Assembly (NCBI GenBank): GCA_964412195.1
Contig: CAYPNP010000008.1
Span: forward strand, 130,945 to 194,944
DNA: 64,000 nt
DNA from: CAYPNP01 sp964412195
Lineage (GTDB): Bacteria > Acidobacteriota > JAAYUB01
Reading direction: 5' to 3'
In this document: piece by piece, positions 26,245-32,979 of the stretch
Layout: each line of letters starts with the position of its first letter
Numbering within the stretch: the first letter of the stretch is position 1
Translations under genes and position numbers: made by a program
The notes under the pieces: generated by a model
The model's database searches: none
What the model saw: the letters and a program-made list of their open reading frames with translations, nothing else
Told to the model about the DNA's origin: nothing

Positions 26245-26880
26245 TCACTTCTGCAGCAGGAATTCCAGCGGCACGTCCACCCGCCGGCGCCAGGACGTCT
26301 CCGAGTGCTCGTCGCCGGGGAACTTCCGCGTCAGCCAGTTCCGCCCCGGCCGGTAACCGGCGTGGGCCATCCACGAGTCCATGCGCTGCTGGAACGGCTC
26401 GTAGGCCTCGTCCAGCGTGCGGGTGCCGAAATCGAAGTAGATGCGGTGGGTCTTCTGGTCGAGCTTTTCCCGGTCGGCCGGCGCCAGGGCATCCGCCGCC
26501 TTCCGGGGAAAATACTCCTCGTAGCGCTTGGGCGTGTTCCAGATTCCCACTACGATGGCCGGGACCACCTTCCGCGCGGCGATCAGCCGGGCCAGGGTCT
26601 CCCCAATCCCCCAGGTCACCCCCGCGTAGGCCGTCTTGGGATCGAACAGGTTCTGGCCGTCGTGCATGTAGAGCACGGGGTACCGCCGGCCGGGATCCTG
26701 TGCGTAGCCGGGCGGGAGCCAAACGTCCACGTGGCGCGGTGCGACCAGTTTGGAGGGAAAATCCGCGTGGTGCTCGACGGTCCCCTGCGGCACGCCTCCC
26801 CGGTTCTGCCCGGCCATCCAGGTTCCCCAGCAAATCATCGCAGCCAGGGCCGCCAGCCCGCACCACGGGCAGAGTCGCAT
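26245..26880 (-). pseudogene. Esterase-like alpha/beta hydrolase lacking its catalytic core (in-frame deletion)
   Basis: The 211-residue frame is intact and has a signal peptide and an AAGGAGG site before the ATG at 26880. The first part (VDVWLPPGYAQDPGRRYPVLYMHDGQNLFD) and the end (RIYFDFGTRTLDEAYEPFQQ, NWLTRKFPGDEHSETSWRRR) match secreted esterases of the EstD/PF00756 type. In those, the segment between them carries the GxSxGG nucleophile and the rest of the active site. Here the text passes directly from ADREKLDQK to THRIYFDFG, so about 100 or more residues are absent without a frameshift, and no GxSxG occurs. It is either a recent in-frame deletion pseudogene or a non-catalytic derivative. 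The final His of the triad region (DEHSE) remains. Confidence 0.72.
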
Positions 26881-27049
26881 GGCTTGCCTCCTTCAAGAAT
26901 CAGTCCGGCTGCATTGCCTCGAAGACGTACCCGTCACAGTTTTCGAAGAAGATCCCCCGCTGCCGGGATCCCTTCATGACTTGCACTGTCGGAAGAGAGT
27001 CGACCGCATGATACCAAAGCGCTGGTGTTTTCGAAAGGCGCCGTTCGCT

Positions 27050-27090
27050 TGATCCAGATCAAGGCGAGCCGGCGCTGATCCTATATAATG
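27050..27090 (+). promoter_or_regulatory. FNR/DNR-type operator and -10 box of hcp
   Basis: TTGATCCAGATCAA (27050-27063) is a perfect TTGAT-N4-ATCAA palindrome, the site of FNR/CRP-family regulators such as FNR and the nitric-oxide sensor DNR. TATAAT follows at 27085-27090. With transcription starting near 27097 the operator is centred at about -40.5, the class II activator position. It therefore probably switches on hcp under anoxia or nitrosative stress. Confidence 0.8.
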
Positions 27091-27149
27091 GGAGGCGGAC
27101 GCGGGACCGGCCCGCGTGTCAGCCCAATCCGACCGCAGGAGTTCGCGCC

Positions 27150-28868
27150 ATGCACATGTTCTGCTTCCAGTGCCAGGAAACGGGGGAGAACCGCGGCTGC
27201 CGCTTCTTCGGCGCCTGCGGCAAGCAGGAGGAGACCGCCAATTACCAGGATCTCCTGATCTACACGCTCAAGGGGCTGGCCGTCTGCCACGAGCGGCTCC
27301 AGGCCGCCGGCGGTCCCCAGCCGGACCGCGAAACGGCGCTGTTCATCGCCTATGCGCTGTTCTCGACCATCACCAACGTCAATTTCGACCCGGAGCGGGT
27401 GCGCGGCCTGGTCAGCCAGGGGCTGCACCTCAAGGAGAAGCTGCTGGCAGAACATTCCGGCCTGCTGGACGGCGAGGATAGCCCCGCGGCCGGCTGGTTC
27501 CCGGCCGACCCCGACGAGATGCGCCAGAAGGCGTACCAGGTGGGGATCCTCTTCGGCGATCCTGACGAGGACATCCGCTCCTTGCGGGAGACCATCACGT
27601 ACGGCCTGAAAGGGCTGGCCGCTTACCATTATCACGCCTTGATCCTGGACCAGGACGACCGCGAGCTGACCCGGTTCACGCTCCGGGCGTTGGCGGCGAT
27701 CACCCGCGACTTGCCCCTCGACCAGCTCCTGGGGCTGGCGCTGGAGACCGGCTCCGCCACCATCCGTTCCATGGCCCTGCTGGACCGGGCCAACAGCGCC
27801 GCCTACGGCCATCCCGAGATCACGAGGGTTCCCCTGGGCGTGCGGAACGCGCCCGGCATCCTCATCACCGGCCACGACCTCAAGGACATGGAGGAACTGC
27901 TGGAACAGACCGCGGGCACGGGCGTGGACGTCTACACCCATTCCGAGATGCTGCCGGCCCATTATTACCCGGCCTTCAAGCAATATCCCCATTTGGCGGG
28001 CAACTACGGCAACGCCTGGTGGAACCAGGAGCACGACTTCGCCGCCTTCCGGGGCCCGATCCTGGTCACCTCCAACTGCATCGTCCCCGTGGCCGACGCG
28101 TACCGGGAGCGGATCTTCACCACCGGCCCGGCCGCCTATCCCGGCCTGCCGCATGTCTGGCCGGACCCGGCGACGGGGCGCAAGGACTTCTCCGCCCTGA
28201 TCCGGCTGGCAAAGAGCTGTCCGCCGCCGGACCCGCTGGACAGCGGCGAATTCGTCGGCGGCTTCGGCCGGAACCAGCTGGAGCAGCTGGCCGGCCGGAT
28301 CGCCGAGCTGGTCCGCAGCGGGGAGATCCGAAATTTCCTGGTCATGGGCGGGTGCGACGGGCGGGACCCGGCCCGCGACTACTACCGACAGCTGGCTGCG
28401 CGGCTGCCCGAAGGAACGGTGATCCTCACCGCGGGCTGCGCCAAGTTCCGATTCATGCACGTGCCGGTGGGGACCATCGCGGGCGTGCCCCGGATCCTGG
28501 ACGCCGGCCAGTGCAACGACTGCTACGCCCTGGTCAACATCGCCCTGAAGTTGAAAGAAGTCTTCGGTGCAGCGGACATCAACGACCTGCCAGTCGCCTA
28601 CGACATCCCCTGGTACGACCAGAAGGCCGTGGCCGTCCTGCTCGCCCTGTTGTCCCTCGGCGTGCGGCGGATCCGCCTGGGACCGACCCTGCCGGCGTTC
28701 CTGTCCCCCGCCGTGCGCCGCATCCTGGTGGAGAAATTCGACCTCCGGCCGATCACCACGCCGCAGGAGGACCTCGCCGCGATGCTGGGCGGCCGATCAA
28801 TCAATGCGGAACTCAGGAACTCAGGAAAAGAGCAGCCCAAAGACCCAATCGTGCTTGTAAAAAGCTGA
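27150..28868 (+). CDS. hcp: Hybrid cluster protein (hydroxylamine reductase)
   Basis: A 572-residue cytoplasmic iron-sulfur protein. The N-terminal MHMFCFQCQET with GCRFFGACGK supplies the cysteines of the cubane cluster. Later cysteines that bind the hybrid Fe-S-O cluster are visible in SNCIVPVADAY, LTAGCAKFRF and GQCNDCYALV. Hcp proteins reduce hydroxylamine in vitro and act as nitric-oxide reductases or S-nitrosylases in cells. An AGGAG site precedes the ATG. Control by an FNR/DNR-type operator fits protection from NO under anoxia. No hcr reductase partner gene is next to it; the neighbour downstream is an MFS transporter. Confidence 0.96.
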   Translation: MHMFCFQCQETGENRGCRFFGACGKQEETANYQDLLIYTLKGLAVCHERLQAAGGPQPDRETALFIAYALFSTITNVNFDPERVRGLVSQGLHLKEKLLAEHSGLLDGEDSPAAGWFPADPDEMRQKAYQVGILFGDPDEDIRSLRETITYGLKGLAAYHYHALILDQDDRELTRFTLRALAAITRDLPLDQLLGLALETGSATIRSMALLDRANSAAYGHPEITRVPLGVRNAPGILITGHDLKDMEELLEQTAGTGVDVYTHSEMLPAHYYPAFKQYPHLAGNYGNAWWNQEHDFAAFRGPILVTSNCIVPVADAYRERIFTTGPAAYPGLPHVWPDPATGRKDFSALIRLAKSCPPPDPLDSGEFVGGFGRNQLEQLAGRIAELVRSGEIRNFLVMGGCDGRDPARDYYRQLAARLPEGTVILTAGCAKFRFMHVPVGTIAGVPRILDAGQCNDCYALVNIALKLKEVFGAADINDLPVAYDIPWYDQKAVAVLLALLSLGVRRIRLGPTLPAFLSPAVRRILVEKFDLRPITTPQEDLAAMLGGRSINAELRNSGKEQPKDPIVLVKS

Positions 28869-28958
28869 AAAAAAGAGATAGGCAGGATATCAGGCCGGCA
28901 TTGATGTCCTCCACATGGTTGAGCGGGTCGGTTCCGGCTCCCTTCCTTTCCTGAGTTC
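28816..28958. repeat. Spacer inverted repeat between hcp and the MFS gene
   Basis: GGAACTCAGGAAA (28816-28828, in the end of hcp) is exactly reverse-complemented by TTTCCTGAGTTCC (28946-28958). The intervening spacer shows no gene. The pair could fold as a long-range hairpin. Confidence 0.5.
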
Positions 28959-29017
28959 CATATTCCATGCTTTCCCGTTCCAACTGGCAACTTTTCAGGA
29001 AAAATCCATCAGTATGA

Positions 29018-29038
29018 GAAGCGCCGGAGGGCGCTTTT
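29018..29038 (+). terminator. Weak terminator-like hairpin
   Basis: AGCGCC (29020-29025) pairs with GGCGCT (29030-29035) around GGAG and is followed by TTT. The U-tract is short, so termination would be partial. Confidence 0.4.
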
Positions 29039-29055
29039 CATCTTTCAGACGTAGA

Positions 29056-30285
29056 ATGGCCATGGTTCGACGCATCCTGCACACCTATCGCGACGCCTAC
29101 TCCGGGCTGCCCCGGATGGCCTGGATCCTGTCGCTGGTCGAGCTGGTCAACCGCAGCGGGACCATGGTCATCTTCTTCCTGGGCATCTATGTCACCCAGA
29201 AACTCGGCTACTCCGTCATCCAGGCCGGCTACGTGCTGGGCGCCTGGGGAGCGGGGTCGCTGGCCGGCGCGTATTTGGGCGGCTGGCTCTGCGACCGGAT
29301 CGGCACCCACGTCGTCCAGAAACTGAGCCTGCTGCTGACGGGGATCCTGTTCGTCGGGTTGAGCTTCGTCCACGCCTACTTGCCGCTGATGGCCCTCGTG
29401 TTCGTCACCGGACTGGTCAGCGACGCGCTCCACCCCGCCAACGGGACCGCCATGGCCCGGGCCTGCCCGCCCGAGCTGCGGGTGAAGGGATTCGCCCTGA
29501 ACCGGTTGGCGGCCAACCTCGGCGTGACTGTCGGACCGGTGGTAGGCGGCTACCTGGCCATGACGGATTACCGTCTGCTGTTCTGGGTCGACGGCGCCAC
29601 CTGCCTGCTTGCGGCGGGCGTGTTGTGGTCCCTGCTTCCAGGATCCACGGCGCCGTCCGCCGGGGCGGCCGCCGCCGGCGACCACGGGATCTCGCCCTGG
29701 CGGGACCGGATCTTCCTGGCCATGGTGGGCCTGATGCTGGGGCTGGGGATGATCTTCGCCCAGCTCTTCAGCACATTCCCGCTCTATCTCCGGGACGTCT
29801 ACGGCTTTCCGGAAAACCGCATTGGTTATGCCATCGCCGTGAACACGGTCCTGATCACGTTCTGCGAAATGATCCTGCTCCACCGGCTGGCCCGGATTCC
29901 GCCCGGCCGGCTGATTGCCGCGGGCGCCCTGTTTTTCGGCCTCGGATTCGGGATGATGCCCCTGGGGCGGGGGATGGCCTATGCCGCCCTGACCGTCGCC
30001 GTCTGGACGGTGGGTGAGATGGTGGCGCTGCCGACTCTGGCCGGCATGGTGGCCAACCGCGCCGGCGAATCCCACCAGGGGCGGTACATGGCGGTGTTCA
30101 GCCTGTCGTTCACCCTCTCGTCCATTGTCGGCCCGGTGGCCGGCACCGCGGTCTACGACCGCTGGGGCGGAGACTGGGTCTGGGCCGGCGTCGGGGCCCT
30201 GAGCATCCTGCTGTGGATCGGCTTCTCCCGCCTGGCGACCCACCTGTCGGCGGCGGCCGGGGCCGATCGGCCGGCCGGCCGATAA
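29056..30285 (+). CDS. Major facilitator superfamily transporter
   Basis: A 409-residue inner-membrane protein with twelve predicted helices and a central loop at about residues 190-210. The loop between helices 2 and 3, GGWLCDRIGTHVVQK, is the MFS motif A variant (G-x-x-x-D-R-x-G). The N-terminus MAMVRRILHTYRDAYSGLPR and overall layout resemble drug/sugar efflux MFS proteins of the YceL/MdtH-like kind. The substrate is unknown. ATGs at 29056 and 29062 are both possible and no strong ribosome site is visible; the open frame upstream runs through the hairpin spacer and is unlikely to be translated. A 7-bp inverted repeat follows at 30286-30303. Confidence 0.85.
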   Translation: MAMVRRILHTYRDAYSGLPRMAWILSLVELVNRSGTMVIFFLGIYVTQKLGYSVIQAGYVLGAWGAGSLAGAYLGGWLCDRIGTHVVQKLSLLLTGILFVGLSFVHAYLPLMALVFVTGLVSDALHPANGTAMARACPPELRVKGFALNRLAANLGVTVGPVVGGYLAMTDYRLLFWVDGATCLLAAGVLWSLLPGSTAPSAGAAAAGDHGISPWRDRIFLAMVGLMLGLGMIFAQLFSTFPLYLRDVYGFPENRIGYAIAVNTVLITFCEMILLHRLARIPPGRLIAAGALFFGLGFGMMPLGRGMAYAALTVAVWTVGEMVALPTLAGMVANRAGESHQGRYMAVFSLSFTLSSIVGPVAGTAVYDRWGGDWVWAGVGALSILLWIGFSRLATHLSAAAGADRPAGR

Positions 30286-30333
30286 TCGTCCGGCATCGGA
30301 CGAATTGGCCGGCGTTCTGGATTCCATTCGGTT

Positions 30334-30339
30334 TATAAT
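30334..30339 (+). promoter_or_regulatory. Putative -10 element for the 30.4-kb secreted protein gene
   Basis: TATAAT in GGTTTATAAT, 28 bases before the GTG start; no -35 match at the right distance. Confidence 0.4.
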
Positions 30340-30367
30340 GTCATGATCATTCCCCCGGAGGTGCATT

Positions 30368-31303
30368 GTGTTCCGATCGGACAGCCGCGCCATGGTCCTT
30401 GTCACGGGACTGCTTCTTGCCCTGGTTCCGGTGATTGCCGGCGGAAGCCTGCGGGCCGCCGGCGCCCCATCCGGCAACAATCCGCAGTTGGAAAAGATCC
30501 GGGACGAGGTCGCGGACGAATCGGTCCAGAGCCTGGCGGGGGAAAGCCTGAACGAGATGGCAAAGAAGCATGGCTACAAGACCTTCGGCGCCATCGTCAA
30601 AGTGATCCCTTACGACGACTGGGCGGCTGCGATCGGATCAGCCACCGGGGGGGACAGCAAAGCCGCGACGCAAAACTTCACCAAGGGGATCCTCAAGGCA
30701 TTGGCCGCCGCTGGCGCCGAAGTGGGCACCGCCGCCGTGGTGGGCACCTCCTCGACGGTGGCCGCCCCGCTGGTGGTGAGCATCGGCGCCGCCGTCCTGA
30801 CCGGCATGGTGTTCGACGCCCTGGTCGACGACGCCCAGGTCGATATCCGGGACCGGCTCAAGCGCCTCCAAGAAGACGAAGCGAAGAAGACGGAGCAGGA
30901 GAAGAAGAAGTTCGAGTTCGACAAGCAGATGGTGGTGGGCCAGTTGGTCTTGCTGCAGGCCGACGCCACTTCGCTGCAGCTGGATTACAAGAAGCTCGTG
31001 GCCGATTACGCCCAGGAACGCATCAGCCGGGAAGCCTTCGACGCGAAGGTGGCCGAGCTGAACGCGAAATGGGCCCAACTCAGCACCGAGTACAGCAAGG
31101 TGCGGGACAAGCTCCGCACCATGGTCCCGACCGGCCTGGAGGCCCAGCTCAACGAACTGCGCGAGCGGCACCGCGCCCTCAAGGCACAGTTGGACGCTTC
31201 CGGAGGGCACGACGAGGCCGCCTACGCGGAGATGAAGGCGGTATACCAGGAATACCTCCGGGTGAAAAAGCAGCTGGATGCCCAGAAGGCCGGCGGGAAG
31301 TGA
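30368..31303 (+). CDS. Secreted protein with Ala/Gly-rich hydrophobic segment and coiled coil
   Basis: I do not recognise the family. The 311-residue product starts at GTG 30368, six bases after GGAGG, and has a signal peptide (AMVLVTGLLLALVPVIAGG). A long hydrophobic small-residue segment at about 112-157 (AEVGTAAVVGTSSTVAAPLV and onward) resembles glycine-zipper or membrane-inserting hairpins. Residues about 160-310 are charged and heptad-like (RLKRLQEDEAKKTEQEKKKF, LNELRERHRALKAQLD), predicting a long coiled coil. A periplasmic or membrane-tethered structural role is possible. The isomerase-like gene starts 28 bases downstream, so both may be co-transcribed. Confidence 0.72.
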   Translation: MFRSDSRAMVLVTGLLLALVPVIAGGSLRAAGAPSGNNPQLEKIRDEVADESVQSLAGESLNEMAKKHGYKTFGAIVKVIPYDDWAAAIGSATGGDSKAATQNFTKGILKALAAAGAEVGTAAVVGTSSTVAAPLVVSIGAAVLTGMVFDALVDDAQVDIRDRLKRLQEDEAKKTEQEKKKFEFDKQMVVGQLVLLQADATSLQLDYKKLVADYAQERISREAFDAKVAELNAKWAQLSTEYSKVRDKLRTMVPTGLEAQLNELRERHRALKAQLDASGGHDEAAYAEMKAVYQEYLRVKKQLDAQKAGGK

Positions 31304-31331
31304 ATCCTGCCCACGTGGAATGATACCGCCC

Positions 31332-32582
31332 ATGAACACACCTTTTCGTTATCTCGTCGTGGCCTCTCCGCTCCACGACGATCGGGCCCGGGATGCCATC
31401 GCCGCCGCGTACCGACGGACGCTGACCGCCGCAGGCGGCACGCCCGCCTCCGGCGACGACTGGTCGGATTCGGCGCCGATGGTCTACATGATCCTGACCG
31501 GCGGCACGGAGCAGGAGGTGCTCCGCCTGCGGGCGCTCCGCTCGGCCGCCCAGCCGGGCGAACCGGTCCTGCTGCTGGCGCATCCGGGCCACAACTCGCT
31601 GCCGGCCGCCCTGGAGATCCTGGCCCGGCTCCACCAGGAGGGGCAGACCGGCCGGATCATTTTCCTGGCCGGCCCCACGGACGCGACCGGCCTGGACGCC
31701 CTGGCGGAAGCGGTGCGCGCAGTGGACGCCGCGGCGTTCCTTCGCCGGGCCCGGATCGGCGTCGTGGGCCGGCCGTCCGACTGGCTGGTGGCCAGCGTCC
31801 CCGAACCGGCCGCCGTGAAGCGGCGGTGGGGTCCCGCATTGGTGGGAATCCCGCTGGACCGGGTGCACGCGCGGCTGGCCGCGGGCGCCCCCGGCCGGAG
31901 CTGGCCCGGCCGTCCGCGGGCGGTGGTCGAACCGGCCCCGTCGGACCTGGACCACTCCGCGGCCGTCTACGAGGCCCTCCGCGAAATCGCCGCCGATCAC
32001 GAACTGGATGCCCTCACCGTCCGCTGCTTCGACCTGGTGACCGCCGACCGGGCCACCGGCTGCCTGGCCCTGGCCCGGCTCAGCGACGAGGGCGTCCCGG
32101 CCGGTTGCGAGGGGGACATCCCCTCGGTGCTCGGCCTGCTCTGGATCCACCGCCTCACCGGGCGCCCCGGCTGGATGGCCAACCCCGCCCGGGTGGAGCC
32201 CGCCGCCGGCCGGCTCCTGCTGGCCCACTGCACGGTGCCTCTGGACCTGGTCGGGGAGCACGTGCTGCGGTCCCACTTCGAGAGCGGACTGGGAGCGGCG
32301 ATCCAAGGCGAACTGCCGTCCGGCGACGCGACCCTGTTCCGGATCGGCGGATCGGAACTGGAACGTCTCTGGATCACGGAAGGGACGGGCGAAGCCGCCC
32401 CGCCCGAAGAGGGCCTGTGCCGCACCCAGCTGACGGTCAGAGTCCCTCCGGCGGCCGCCGCCGACCTCCTGGCCCGCCCGCTGGGCAACCACCTGTTGTA
32501 TGCGCCCGGCCGCTGGCGGTCCCTGCTCGAAACCGGCGCCGCTTTGCAGGGACCGATCCAGGTCACCAGCTTCGGTGCCTGA
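31332..32582 (+). CDS. L-fucose isomerase-like (sugar isomerase fold) protein
   Basis: A 416-residue soluble protein whose C-terminal half resembles proteins related to L-fucose/L-arabinose isomerases: ALTVRCFDLVTADRATGCLA, then LSDEGVPAGCEGDIPSVLGL and HCTVPLDL are typical of this group. The N-terminal half (residues about 1-170) looks like the Rossmann-like part of that fold. Known isomerases interconvert aldose and ketose sugars using a divalent metal. Whether the active site is complete cannot be judged here, and many relatives are of unknown function. Start ATG 31332 is preferred; 31320 is an alternative. No sugar-pathway genes are adjacent. Confidence 0.6.
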   Translation: MNTPFRYLVVASPLHDDRARDAIAAAYRRTLTAAGGTPASGDDWSDSAPMVYMILTGGTEQEVLRLRALRSAAQPGEPVLLLAHPGHNSLPAALEILARLHQEGQTGRIIFLAGPTDATGLDALAEAVRAVDAAAFLRRARIGVVGRPSDWLVASVPEPAAVKRRWGPALVGIPLDRVHARLAAGAPGRSWPGRPRAVVEPAPSDLDHSAAVYEALREIAADHELDALTVRCFDLVTADRATGCLALARLSDEGVPAGCEGDIPSVLGLLWIHRLTGRPGWMANPARVEPAAGRLLLAHCTVPLDLVGEHVLRSHFESGLGAAIQGELPSGDATLFRIGGSELERLWITEGTGEAAPPEEGLCRTQLTVRVPPAAAADLLARPLGNHLLYAPGRWRSLLETGAALQGPIQVTSFGA

Positions 32583-32599
32583 GCGCCGCTCCTCCCGGC

Positions 32600-32628
32600 T
32601 TGCCGGCCGCGCCGTCTTGTGGCACAAT
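32600..32628 (+). promoter_or_regulatory. Putative promoter of the FmdB-type zinc-ribbon gene
   Basis: TTGCCG (32600-32605) and CACAAT (32623-32628), spaced 17 bases, with TGG directly before the -10 hexamer, 34 bases ahead of the ATG. Confidence 0.45.
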
Positions 32629-32662
32629 GGGCCGTCGCTCGGCGACAGGAGGTTCTGACATC

Positions 32663-32905
32663 ATGCCGATCTTCGAATACACATGCCGCGGATGCGGTTA
32701 TTTGTTTGAATCTTTGGAGTTTACACCTGCCGATTCGCCGGCGGCCTGCCCCCGGTGCGGCGCCGGCGAGTTGGAGCGGATCCTGTCGGCGGCGGCTGTC
32801 CACACCCGGGGATCCGCGTCCGCGCCGCTCCCCTGCGGCGGCACCGGCGCCTGTTGCGGCAGCGACCTCCCCCGGAGCGCCAAGCCCTGCATGGGCGGGG
32901 ACTGA
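32663..32905 (+). CDS. FmdB family zinc-ribbon protein
   Basis: An 80-residue protein beginning MPIFEYTCRGCGYLFESLE with a second pair in CPRCGAGELERILS, the standard CxxC...CxxC zinc ribbon of the FmdB/putative regulatory protein family. The C-terminal tail is cysteine-rich (CGGTGACCGSD and KPCMGGD), with four further cysteines beyond the ribbon, a frequent feature of FmdB relatives. An AGGAGG site lies ten bases before the ATG. Function in the family is poorly defined; a regulatory role was first proposed next to amidase genes. A strong terminator follows directly. Confidence 0.88.
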   Translation: MPIFEYTCRGCGYLFESLEFTPADSPAACPRCGAGELERILSAAAVHTRGSASAPLPCGGTGACCGSDLPRSAKPCMGGD

Positions 32906-32930
32906 GAAACACCCTCCTGAAAGTCAGAAC

Positions 32931-32963
32931 CCGCCGGAGGGCGGCTGCCCTCCGGCGGTTTTT
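32931..32963 (+). terminator. Rho-independent terminator after the FmdB-type gene
   Basis: CCGCCGGAGGGC (32931-32942) pairs perfectly with GCCCTCCGGCGG (32947-32958) around GGCT, followed by TTTTT. It also separates the convergent TonB receptor gene, though it lacks a U-tract in that direction. Confidence 0.93.
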
Positions 32964-32979
32964 GTCTATTCCCTGCGCT

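Noticed and set aside
28915..29055. 47-residue N-terminal extension of the MFS transporter
   Set aside because: It would run through the hairpin spacer, has no ribosome site and does not resemble MFS N-termini.
30286..30303. Terminator after the MFS gene
   Set aside because: A 7-bp TCGTCCG/CGGACGA stem exists but no U-tract follows.
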